A stretch of 64,000 nucleotides of DNA from a marine gamma proteobacterium HTCC2089 (GTDB lineage Bacteria; Pseudomonadota; Gammaproteobacteria; Pseudomonadales; Azotimanducaceae), in NCBI GenBank assembly GCA_905182905.1, contig CAJJDH010000001.1, positions 1 through 64,000 on the forward strand. Reading direction: 5' to 3'. The notes beneath the pieces are model-generated. The model made no database searches, had not been told where the DNA came from, and worked only from the letters and a program-made list of their open reading frames with translations. Position 1 is the first letter of the stretch. Each line of letters begins with the position of its first letter. The translations under genes were made by a program, and so were the position numbers. Of the stretch, positions 56,827 to 64,000 are shown piece by piece.

Positions 56827-57669
56827 TTGAACACCGCGCGTACTTTTTACAAAATGCATAGCTTAGGTAACGACTTCCTAGTCTTGGACTGTGTCAGCAG
56901 CCCACAGGAAATAGATGCTAACTTAGTACGCTCATGGTCTGATCGAAAAAGGGGTATAGGTTTCGATCAACTACTGGTCATCGCGCCACCCACGATAGCG
57001 CATGCTGACTTTGATTATGAAATTTATAATGCTGACGGCAGCCCAGCGCAACAATGTGGGAACGGTACGCGCTGTGTAGCTTTTCTTGCACATCACTTGG
57101 CGCTGAGCAAAAGTAAACATCTAGTCTGGAATTCTGCAGCTGGCATGATTGAAACCACCCTGCAAAGTTCGCAGCTGATTGAAACCTTGATGACCGTGCC
57201 GGTACTAGAGCACTCGCTAATTCCATTTAGTGGCAATACTGATCAGCTTAGTGAAGATATTTCTGTGTGCGGACAGACCTTTAATGTCACCCCCGTTTCC
57301 ATGGGCAATCCACACGGCGTAATTTTTGTCGATACTTTAGTAGGCCTAGACGTAGAACAAATTGGCGGAGAATTGACCGCTCATGAAGTTTTCCCAGAGC
57401 GGGCTAATATCGGTTTTTGCCAGGTGGTGGACGAGCACTTTATACGGTTGCGTGTGTATGAGCGCGGCGTCGGTGAAACTCAGGCCTGTGGTACTGGTGC
57501 CTGCGCAGCAGTGGTTGCCGCAAATCTAAACGGCCTTGTTAGTGGTCGAGTAAAAGTATCTTTGCCAGGTGGTAAGTTACGCATACATTGGTCAGGAGAG
57601 GGCCATCAAGTGGTCATGCTCGGCGATGCAAACCTTGTACATCGCGGCGAAATTGTAAAGGAGAGCTAG
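56827..57669 (+). CDS. dapF: Diaminopimelate epimerase
   Basis: 280 aa with a TTG start, supported by GAGG eight bases upstream and by the family start FYKMHSLGNDF. Both catalytic cysteines are present: C77 in QQCGNGTRC and C221 in ACGTGAC. It converts LL- to meso-diaminopimelate, so lysA and dapF are reversed relative to pathway order but adjacent as usual. Confidence 0.97.
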   Translation: MNTARTFYKMHSLGNDFLVLDCVSSPQEIDANLVRSWSDRKRGIGFDQLLVIAPPTIAHADFDYEIYNADGSPAQQCGNGTRCVAFLAHHLALSKSKHLVWNSAAGMIETTLQSSQLIETLMTVPVLEHSLIPFSGNTDQLSEDISVCGQTFNVTPVSMGNPHGVIFVDTLVGLDVEQIGGELTAHEVFPERANIGFCQVVDEHFIRLRVYERGVGETQACGTGACAAVVAANLNGLVSGRVKVSLPGGKLRIHWSGEGHQVVMLGDANLVHRGEIVKES

Positions 57670-57672
57670 TTC

Positions 57673-58362
57673 ATGCACTTACATAATGATAACGACGATG
57701 TGAAAGACACGGTCAACGAGCAGGAAATACTTGATTACCTGCGTAAACACCCGGACTTTTTTCAACGTCATGTGACAGCACTATCAGAACTAAATTTGCC
57801 TCACGAATCTGGCACTGCGGTTTCTTTAGTAGAGCGACAAATTGATATTCTGCGCGAGCGCAATGTAGCAATGCGCCGACGTATGAATGAACTATTACAT
57901 GCAGCGCGAGCCAACGACGAGATTTTTGCTAAAACCCGCTCATTAAACTTGGCGTTACTCGAGGTGAATTCTTGGCATGAGCTAAATGAAGTGTTGGCCA
58001 CACACGTACTCGTAGACTTCGAGGCAGACTTCGTTTGCGCGCATATATTAGAAGCAGATTTGGCATTATCGCTGGACCATATTCAACACCACTTCAATGA
58101 GCTGCCATTCTCACATCTACAAAATAGTAATGACGCTGCATGCACGGCACTACGTCAAAGCGAGTTAGAAAAAATGTTCCCAATGTCAGACCATGACGAG
58201 TCAGGTAGCGCAGTTATCTTGGCTCTGAACCTTAAGAAGGGAGCTGGTGCATTATGCATTGGCAGCAGAGATGCTAATCGTTTTGCGAAAGAGATGGATA
58301 CGCTGTTTGTTAAGTATATTGCCGACATTTTGGGCAAAGTAATGAACCGTCTCGCCGACTAA
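57673..58362 (+). CDS. DUF484 family protein
   Basis: 229 aa. The N-terminal EQEILDYLRKHPDFFQRH motif and a coiled-coil stretch (about 48-75) lead into a GAF-like domain. DUF484 genes lie between dapF and xerC in many gammaproteobacteria, but the role is unknown. The stop overlaps the xerC start (TAATG). Gap to dapF is three bases. Confidence 0.92.
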   Translation: MHLHNDNDDVKDTVNEQEILDYLRKHPDFFQRHVTALSELNLPHESGTAVSLVERQIDILRERNVAMRRRMNELLHAARANDEIFAKTRSLNLALLEVNSWHELNEVLATHVLVDFEADFVCAHILEADLALSLDHIQHHFNELPFSHLQNSNDAACTALRQSELEKMFPMSDHDESGSAVILALNLKKGAGALCIGSRDANRFAKEMDTLFVKYIADILGKVMNRLAD

Positions 58363-59252
58363 TGCCTGAGTTACAACCTCTTGCCGAACAATACCTGCGC
58401 CATCTCAGCGTGGTGCGTAATTGCTCGACACATACATTGAGTGCCTATAAGCGCGAGATTGCAAAATTTGCACAATTTCTGGAAAAACCGCTATCAGAGG
58501 CTACGCCCCAAGACGTTACTGTATTCATCTCCAATTTACGCCACAAGGATTTGAGTACTAAAAGTATCCAGCGTAATTTGTCTGCCATAAGAAGTTTTTA
58601 TACCTATTTGGTTGATCAAGAAGTAATAAGTACAAACCCAGCTAGCATAGCCAAATCACCTAAAGTGAAACGCCGCTTACCCAAAGTACTAGATACAGAC
58701 CAAGCCGCTCGTCTGTTGGATTTTCAGCCGACAAATGCAAAAGAAAAACGCGACAAAGCTATTATTGAATTGCTGTATGGGAGTGGATTGCGTTTGATGG
58801 AGGTAGTGGGTTTATCCATTCAAGATATAGAATTACAGAGCGGTTTTGTTACTGTATTGGGTAAAGGTAATAAAACCCGTCAGGTTCCACTGGGTCGTTT
58901 GTGTATTACCGCCTTGAGGGATTGGTTATTGGAACATCCTGCTCCAACAGCAGGTGCTGCACTATTTCCGAGTAAAAACGGCGGCCCCATTAGCCCAAGA
59001 ACAATACAGAAACGGGTCAAAGATATTGCCGTTATGCAATTAGGCGATAACAGTTTGCACCCTCACATGCTGCGCCATAGCTACGCTACCCACATGCTGG
59101 AATCCTCCGGAGATCTAAGAGGTATTCAGGAGCTACTGGGACACAATGATATTTCTACAACACAAATTTATACCCACCTAGACTTTCAACATTTGGCCAA
59201 TGTCTACGACCAAGCCCACCCACGAGCTAAAACCAAACGCGATGCCGACTGA
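58362..59252 (+). CDS. xerC: Tyrosine recombinase XerC
   Basis: 296 aa. The SAM-like N-terminal domain is followed by the catalytic domain with GSGLRLMEV (Arg), GKGNKTRQVP (Lys), HMLRHSYATHM (His-x-x-Arg) and GHNDISTTQIYTH (His, Tyr), so all catalytic residues are intact. It resolves chromosome dimers at dif with XerD. Context (dapF-DUF484-xerC-yigB) makes it chromosomal xerC, not an integron or phage integrase. Confidence 0.96.
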   Translation: MPELQPLAEQYLRHLSVVRNCSTHTLSAYKREIAKFAQFLEKPLSEATPQDVTVFISNLRHKDLSTKSIQRNLSAIRSFYTYLVDQEVISTNPASIAKSPKVKRRLPKVLDTDQAARLLDFQPTNAKEKRDKAIIELLYGSGLRLMEVVGLSIQDIELQSGFVTVLGKGNKTRQVPLGRLCITALRDWLLEHPAPTAGAALFPSKNGGPISPRTIQKRVKDIAVMQLGDNSLHPHMLRHSYATHMLESSGDLRGIQELLGHNDISTTQIYTHLDFQHLANVYDQAHPRAKTKRDAD

Positions 59253-59276
59253 AAAAGTCTAAATCCAATAAAAAAT

Positions 59277-60011
59277 ATGAGCCGCATGAGCACACAAACC
59301 AGAAAGATAGAAGTCGTCACATTGGATTTAGATAATACTTTGTGGGACGTTGAGCGCACAATCATTAAGGCCGAAAGTGACATGCGCCAATGGATGTTCG
59401 AGCACATTCCAGATGCCTTAGAGCTTTACAAATCCGGTGCCGCCTCTGAATTTCGTACTCAAGTTGTGGCAGACAACCCGACGAAAGTTCACGACCTTTC
59501 TTTTCTTCGCATTGAAGTCCTTTGCAAAATTATTACCGCAGCGGGCATTTCCGTTGCGCAATCTAGAGATTTCGCCGAAAAAGCATTTGCGATATTTTTT
59601 AGGGGTCGCAACGAAGTGGCCTTTTTCCCTGGCGCACTAGAGATGCTTAATGTGCTTGCACAACAATACACGCTATTTGCACTCACAAACGGTAACGCAG
59701 ACGTAGAAAAAGTGGGCATCGCCCACTTTTTGGCGGGCGCGGTTTCCAGCGCGGATGTTGGTGCGAGCAAGCCTGACCCGCTAATGTTTACAACTGTATT
59801 AGAGAAAGCTGGTGTGGCGCCGGAGCAGTGTATACATGTGGGAGATCACCTAACAGATGACATATATGGCGCGAACAATGTAGGCATGCACACGCTATGG
59901 GTAAATTTAACCGACCAAATACGCGAAAAAGATCAGGTCAAAGCTGATATTGAAGTGAATAGTCTACAAGCATTATCTCCTGCTTTAGAGGCCTATCAAC
60001 TGACACTCTAA
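59277..60011 (+). CDS. yigB: HAD-family FMN/sugar-phosphate hydrolase (YigB-like)
   Basis: 244 aa (a second Met three codons later at 59286 may be the start). Motif I is TLDLDNTLWDVE, motif II ALTNGNAD and motif IV HVGDHLTDDIYGANNVG. YigB follows xerC in enterics and is a phosphatase on FMN and related molecules. The function here rests on that match in order and motifs. Confidence 0.88.
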   Translation: MSRMSTQTRKIEVVTLDLDNTLWDVERTIIKAESDMRQWMFEHIPDALELYKSGAASEFRTQVVADNPTKVHDLSFLRIEVLCKIITAAGISVAQSRDFAEKAFAIFFRGRNEVAFFPGALEMLNVLAQQYTLFALTNGNADVEKVGIAHFLAGAVSSADVGASKPDPLMFTTVLEKAGVAPEQCIHVGDHLTDDIYGANNVGMHTLWVNLTDQIREKDQVKADIEVNSLQALSPALEAYQLTL

Positions 60012-60050
60012 GCAGCCCTAGCCGCCTGCCGTCTACTCAAGATCAAACGC

Positions 60051-61409
60051 CTACACCCGAGCAGCCAAGTATTCTTTCACAGCTTCAATATTTGCATCAA
60101 CATGCCCCTTGCGCACAGGCAAGCCGGATAACGCTTCTAAAGAGGGGTGGGTAGGCGTTACACCGGTCGCTTCAATCACCGCATCAGGGAATTTTGCAGG
60201 GTGGGCGGTGGCCACGCATATCCTTGGCGCACTTACGCCGGCATTCTGGGCTTTGCTCGCAGCATAACCAACAGCGGTATGGGGATCTAAGATATAGTCG
60301 TAATTGGCTTGTCCATCGGCCATTGCTGCTAACGTTTCATCTCGATTTACTGCAACCGCGGTGAACAATTCATCAGTAGGCGCACCGCCAATACTGGCCT
60401 TACCTGTAGCATTAAACTCAGCCATGAATGCACACAACTTTGTGCTGTCTTGATCGAAGTAAAAGTAGAGAAAGCGTTCGAAGTTGCTGGCAACCTGAAT
60501 ATCCATAGCGGGCGACAACGTTTGGTGGACTGCGCCACGAGAATACTCGCCAGTTTGAAAAAAGCGCGCCAAGATGTCGTTTTCATTTGTCGCCAACAGA
60601 AGATTGGCAATTGGGAATCCCATACGATGGGCAAGATACGCAGCAAAAACGTTACCAAAGTTGCCCGTGGGAACTGCAAAGTTTGCCGGTTGCCCCGTAC
60701 GCAAACTTGCATAGGCGTAGTAAACAATCTGTGCCATGACTCTTGCCCAGTTAACAGAGTTAACAGCGCCTAAATCATACTTAGCTTTAAATTCGGCATC
60801 TGCAAAAATTGTTTTCATCAGACTCTGACAGTCATCAAAGCTACCATCTACAGATATGCAATGGACGTTGGCATCAGCAACGGTAGTCATTTGTAATTCT
60901 TGTAATGGGCTGATACGTCCATTTGGATACAGAATAAAAATATCTACATTCTTCTGTCCGCGCACGCCGGCTATCGCCGCGCTACCAGTGTCACCACTAG
61001 TCGCGCCCAAAATATTTAGCTTTTGACCGCGCTCACTAAGCACATGCTCAAACAGCTTGCCTAGTAGTTGTAGCGCGACATCCTTAAAAGCAAGGGTAGG
61101 GCCATGAAACAGTTCTAAAACCACCATATCGTCCAACTGCTTCCAACCAACAACATCGGGATGGTCAAAAGTCGCGTAGGATTCCTCAATCAACCTGTTC
61201 AGAACACCAGGCTCAATATCGTCAATAAACATCGGCAAGATTTTTTGCGCCAACTCAACAAATCCAAGATTTCGCCAAGTTTGCAGGTGTGGACGAACAT
61301 CAGGAATAGATTCAGGCACGAGTAACCCGCTGTCGGACGCTAGTCCCATGAGTAGCGCATCGGTAAATCCAATACCGCTCACTTGCCCTCTGGTGCTCTT
61401 ATATTTCAT
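60051..61409 (-). CDS. thrC: Threonine synthase
   Basis: 452 aa. The PLP Lys is K109 in LAFKDVALQLLG and the phosphate site is ATSGDTGSAA. It turns O-phosphohomoserine into threonine. hom, the common Pseudomonas operon partner, is not upstream, so thrC is on its own here. A strong terminator on its upstream side closes the amtB unit. Confidence 0.97.
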   Translation of the reverse strand: MKYKSTRGQVSGIGFTDALLMGLASDSGLLVPESIPDVRPHLQTWRNLGFVELAQKILPMFIDDIEPGVLNRLIEESYATFDHPDVVGWKQLDDMVVLELFHGPTLAFKDVALQLLGKLFEHVLSERGQKLNILGATSGDTGSAAIAGVRGQKNVDIFILYPNGRISPLQELQMTTVADANVHCISVDGSFDDCQSLMKTIFADAEFKAKYDLGAVNSVNWARVMAQIVYYAYASLRTGQPANFAVPTGNFGNVFAAYLAHRMGFPIANLLLATNENDILARFFQTGEYSRGAVHQTLSPAMDIQVASNFERFLYFYFDQDSTKLCAFMAEFNATGKASIGGAPTDELFTAVAVNRDETLAAMADGQANYDYILDPHTAVGYAASKAQNAGVSAPRICVATAHPAKFPDAVIEATGVTPTHPSLEALSGLPVRKGHVDANIEAVKEYLAARV

Positions 61410-61489
61410 ATTGCATTGTACTGTTAAACAGGGTGCCTATCTTAAACTCTCCTTCAACTTATGGAACCTTTTGCTTAACAACAGGCAAA

Positions 61490-61515
61490 AAAAAGCCGCC
61501 CAAAGGCGGCTTTTT
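61490..61515 (-). terminator. Strong intrinsic terminator after glnK-amtB
   Basis: AAAAAGCCGCC (61490-61500) pairs with GGCGGCTTTTT (61505-61515) around a CAAA loop; on the minus strand it is followed by about eight T. It ends the glnK-amtB transcript before thrC. Confidence 0.9.
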
Positions 61516-61539
61516 CAGTTTGCACCGTTAGCTAATAAG

Positions 61540-62754
61540 CTACTTGCTAAACTCTGGGTAGGCGACAATACCGATTTCGGCTTTGTCAGCACCAATTAGT
61601 TCATCTTCTTCAGAAAGACGTATGCCCATGATCAGTTTGATTACAAACCAAACGACTAATGCGGCGACAAAGGTAAAGCCAAAGATGGCGCCCAAACCGG
61701 TTAACTGACCAGTAAGCGTCGCATCATCAGAGGTGATCAATACGGCCATCAAACCCCAGATACCACATGTACCGTGCACTGATATTGCACCAACGGGATC
61801 ATCGATCTTGATTTTGTCTAAACCAACAATTGAGAGCACTACAATTATGCCGCCAACTGCACCAATGAGCATTGATTCTAAGTTAGTACCGGACAATGGT
61901 TCAGCAGTAATCGATACCAGCCCTGCCAAAGCACCGTTAAGTGCCATGGTTAAGTCTGCCTTACCGAAGATAATGGTGGCGAGTACCAGCGCCGCAACCA
62001 AACCGCCAGCAGCAGCCATATTTGTATTCACAAATACTTGAGCTACGGCATTTGCTTCATCAATGTTACTGAGCTTTAACTCAGAGCCACCATTGAATCC
62101 AAACCAGCCAAACCAAAGTATAAACATACCCAGGGTTGCTAAAGGCATATTTGACCCTTGGATAGGGTTAATTTCACCGTTAGGTCCATACTTGCCACTA
62201 CGAGGTCCAAGTAAAAGTACGCCAGCTAATGCCGCCGCCGCACCACACATGTGCACAATACCGGAGCCAGCAAAGTCAACGAAACCTGCATCTGACAAGA
62301 AACCACCGCCCCAGGACCAGCTACCCTGCATTGGGTAAATAAAGCCAGTCATAACTACTGCAAAGAGTAAAAAGGCCCAAAGCTTCATGCGCTCAGCTAC
62401 CGCACCCGAAATAATAGACATTGCTGTTGCAACAAAGACAACCTGAAAGAAAAAGTCTGAACGTGCGGAATAGTATGTATCACCACCCGAGGCCAGTACT
62501 TCATCAACGGTATTTTCAGCGCCTAACAGTAATCCATCACCGCCATACATAATGTTATAACCAACGACCAAATACATTATAGAGGCGATTGAAAACAGCG
62601 CCACGTTTTTGGTTAAGATTTCAGAGGTGTTTTTCGAACGCACCATGCCAGCCTCTAACATGGCAAAGCCGGGTGCCATAAACATCACAAGGACACCCAT
62701 CACTAAAAAGTAGAACGTATCTACCGCATATGCTAATTGAACAAGATCTTCCAC
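61540..62754 (-). CDS. amtB: Ammonium transporter AmtB
   Basis: 404 aa from the GTG at 62754, which has GGAG eight bases upstream; the TTG at 62760 lies only two bases from that site and is less likely. About eleven membrane helices. The twin histidines of the channel are seen in IVHMCG and VHGTCGIWG. The conserved cytoplasmic C-terminal tail RLSEEDELIG binds GlnK. It forms an operon with glnK and so responds to nitrogen shortage. Confidence 0.95.
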   Translation of the reverse strand: MEDLVQLAYAVDTFYFLVMGVLVMFMAPGFAMLEAGMVRSKNTSEILTKNVALFSIASIMYLVVGYNIMYGGDGLLLGAENTVDEVLASGGDTYYSARSDFFFQVVFVATAMSIISGAVAERMKLWAFLLFAVVMTGFIYPMQGSWSWGGGFLSDAGFVDFAGSGIVHMCGAAAALAGVLLLGPRSGKYGPNGEINPIQGSNMPLATLGMFILWFGWFGFNGGSELKLSNIDEANAVAQVFVNTNMAAAGGLVAALVLATIIFGKADLTMALNGALAGLVSITAEPLSGTNLESMLIGAVGGIIVVLSIVGLDKIKIDDPVGAISVHGTCGIWGLMAVLITSDDATLTGQLTGLGAIFGFTFVAALVVWFVIKLIMGIRLSEEDELIGADKAEIGIVAYPEFSK

Positions 62755-62781
62755 AATCAATACTCCAAATTTGGTTTAAAG

Positions 62782-63129
<348 letters not shown>

Positions 63130-63237
63130 CTAAGCTTCTGGGACACGCCTGTTGTATTCGTCAACCGGCAGAGAGATCTGTTGTGGAAGATCAAATGCGT
63201 TAAACGCATCCCTGAATTTTCTACGAATCAGAACCAT
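63130..63237 (-). CDS. 35-codon open frame upstream of glnK, possible leader peptide or small protein
   Basis: Runs ATG at 63237 to TAG at 63130, encoding 35 residues (begins MVLIRRKF, contains FDLPQQISLPVDEYNRRV). AAGG lies eight bases before the ATG. Its TAG is the first half of the glnK ribosome-binding site (TAGGAG), so the last codon overlaps the glnK translation start area. It lies inside the leader between the sigma-54 promoter and glnK. No known family is recognised. It could be a real small protein, a translation-coupling leader or chance. Confidence 0.45.
   Translation of the reverse strand: MVLIRRKFRDAFNAFDLPQQISLPVDEYNRRVPEA
63195..63209. repeat. Palindrome in the glnK leader
   Basis: ATGCGTT-A-AACGCAT is a perfect 7-1-7 palindrome inside the 35-codon frame, about 75 bases before glnK. 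It could form an mRNA hairpin or a protein site. Confidence 0.5.
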
Positions 63238-63313
63238 TTAGATACCTTCTGTGTGAACAGAAATGACATCCGCTATTTTTACTATCCTTAACTTTTAACT
63301 TACTTAAGTAATA

Positions 63314-63327
63314 GCAAGATGCGTGCC
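63314..63327 (-). promoter_or_regulatory. Sigma-54 promoter of glnK-amtB
   Basis: On the minus strand the sequence is GGCAC-GCATC-TTGC, an exact match to the -24/-12 GG-N10-GC consensus (GGCAC-N5-TTGC). Transcription would start near 63303 and give a leader of about 180 bases before glnK. Confidence 0.85.
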
Positions 63328-63477
63328 TAGTTCTTATTTTTTTGCTTTAGGCAAAATCAAACTGTGAAAAAACCCGCCGCTAATGTCCGTGAGTAAGGCA
63401 TACAGAGGGTAAATGGGCAGTGCTAGAGGATTTAGGAGCGCCGAGTTAAGACCGAACAGTGCTTAACTGGCAGGCAA

Positions 63478-63521
63478 CGAAGTTAAACACTTCGCCTAAA
63501 CGCACCTTAGTAGTGCGAAGT
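63478..63521. repeat. Three alternate CGAAGT/ACTTCG arms
   Basis: CGAAGT (63478-63483), ACTTCG (63489-63494) and CGAAGT (63516-63521). The middle arm can pair with either outer one, and the right pairing encloses the NtrC-like site. It is in the glnK-ubiK divergent region. Confidence 0.5.
63502..63516. promoter_or_regulatory. NtrC-like enhancer site
   Basis: GCAC-N7-GTGC (GCAC 63502-63505, GTGC 63513-63516) has the half-site and spacing of NtrC binding sites. It lies about 175 bases upstream of the glnK sigma-54 promoter, a normal distance for NtrC. A second site was not found. Confidence 0.65.
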
Positions 63522-63720
63522 TACAATTGGTAGGACAAAGGCGCACCTGTAAAAGGCAGAATGGCCATTTGCGAGAAAATGCAAGTGAGTTTAGATAGTG
63601 GTTAAGAAGATACTTCAAACTGGAGGCTACAAACGAAACCGTAAACAACACTTTAGAAGCAAAAACCTCTAACATTAAAATCCAACAGCAATTACAACAT
63701 TCCAATTATAACACTCCAAT

Positions 63721-63726
63721 TATAAT
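63721..63726 (+). promoter_or_regulatory. Candidate -10 element of ubiK
   Basis: TATAAT is an exact sigma-70 -10 hexamer 22 bases before the ubiK start, within the second copy of the CCAATTATAA repeat. A -35 at 17 bases is poor. The short distance means a very short leader. Confidence 0.35.
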
Positions 63727-63748
63727 ATGGAGTAACGAGTAAACTATT

Positions 63749-63982
63749 ATGACCGCCAAAGACCCATTAGGTGCCTTATTCGAAATCTTGAAAAGCCAGT
63801 TACCTCAGGCATCGCTGTTAGAAGTGCAGGAGAAAGTGAATCAACTTTTTAGCCACTTAGAATTGGTGCCAAAAAAGGATTTCGAAGCACACCGCGATGT
63901 GCTGGAAACGCTAAAACAGCAGGTACAAGACTTAGAGCAGCGCTTGAAAACTCTTGAACAGCCTAACGAGAATGGCCAGTAA
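63749..63982 (+). CDS. ubiK: Ubiquinone biosynthesis accessory factor UbiK (YqiC/BMFP)
   Basis: 77 aa. The start DPLGALFEILKSQLPQ and the C-terminal coiled coil (about residues 45-72) are the BMFP pattern. UbiK binds UbiJ and helps the Ubi complex in late ubiquinone synthesis. Neighbouring glnK-amtB and, in Pseudomonas, comM downstream match known order; here the window ends after its stop. Confidence 0.9.
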   Translation: MTAKDPLGALFEILKSQLPQASLLEVQEKVNQLFSHLELVPKKDFEAHRDVLETLKQQVQDLEQRLKTLEQPNENGQ

Positions 63983-64000
63983 CAAACATGTTGGCAGTGG

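Noticed and set aside
63496-63705. 69-codon Cys/Leu-rich frame on the minus strand between glnK and ubiK
   Set aside because: Overlaps the NtrC-like site, lacks a good ribosome-binding site and looks like chance.

Overview
The window is chromosomal DNA from a gammaproteobacterium, most likely a marine member of the Pseudomonadales/Cellvibrionales group. Four gene orders known from Pseudomonas and relatives support this: argH diverging from algZ-algR-hemC-hemD-hemX-hemY; lptM-lysA-dapF-DUF484-xerC; trxA next to rho; and glnK-amtB beside ubiK. The block nudE / yrfG-hslR-hslO-pckA is also conserved, including in enterics. HemB lacks the zinc cysteines, as in Pseudomonas. Species cannot be assigned from sequence alone.

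Region 1 (about 1-31.9 kb) is accessory metabolism in many short transcription units on both strands. It has three Fe(II)/2-oxoglutarate-type oxygenases (TauD-like, PhyH-like, isopenicillin-N-synthase-like), a class III CoA-transferase, two acyl-CoA-dehydrogenase-fold enzymes, an enoyl-CoA hydratase, a DUF35/thiolase pair, an SDR, a D-aminoacylase-like amidohydrolase, a periplasmic sulfatase, an M19 dipeptidase and a glycoside-hydrolase-like secreted protein. It also has a glutathione-linked GFA-GST-DUF1295 operon, a cytochrome c'/b561 pair, an MFS exporter, an orphan Ser/Thr kinase and an unlinked ubiC. The content points to scavenging and oxidation of diverse organic molecules as CoA esters. 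No complete pathway can be reconstructed and no mobile element was seen.

Region 2 (32-48 kb) is core: cysQ-nudE, yrfG-hslR-hslO-pckA, gshA, acpH, a quinone oxidoreductase with dsbB, an orphan ParA, an ABC-F protein, hemB, trxA and rho. Region 3 (48-61.4 kb) is also core: the haem operon with the AlgZ/AlgR two-component system, argH, the lptM-lysA-dapF-DUF484-xerC-yigB run, and thrC. Region 4 (61.5-64 kb) is nitrogen control: glnK-amtB behind a sigma-54 promoter with an NtrC-like site, then ubiK.

Points most worth a second look are a 35-codon open frame between the sigma-54 promoter and glnK whose stop lies in the glnK ribosome-binding site; a 51-codon lptM gene overlapping lysA; a nested hairpin in the gap between cysQ and an oxygenase-like gene; a four-copy 13-nt tandem repeat after trxA; a PhyH-type enzyme with HGG in place of the iron-binding HxD; and an M19 peptidase with glutamine at two usual metal-ligand positions. 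No tRNA, rRNA, CRISPR array, insertion sequence or replication origin was recognised.
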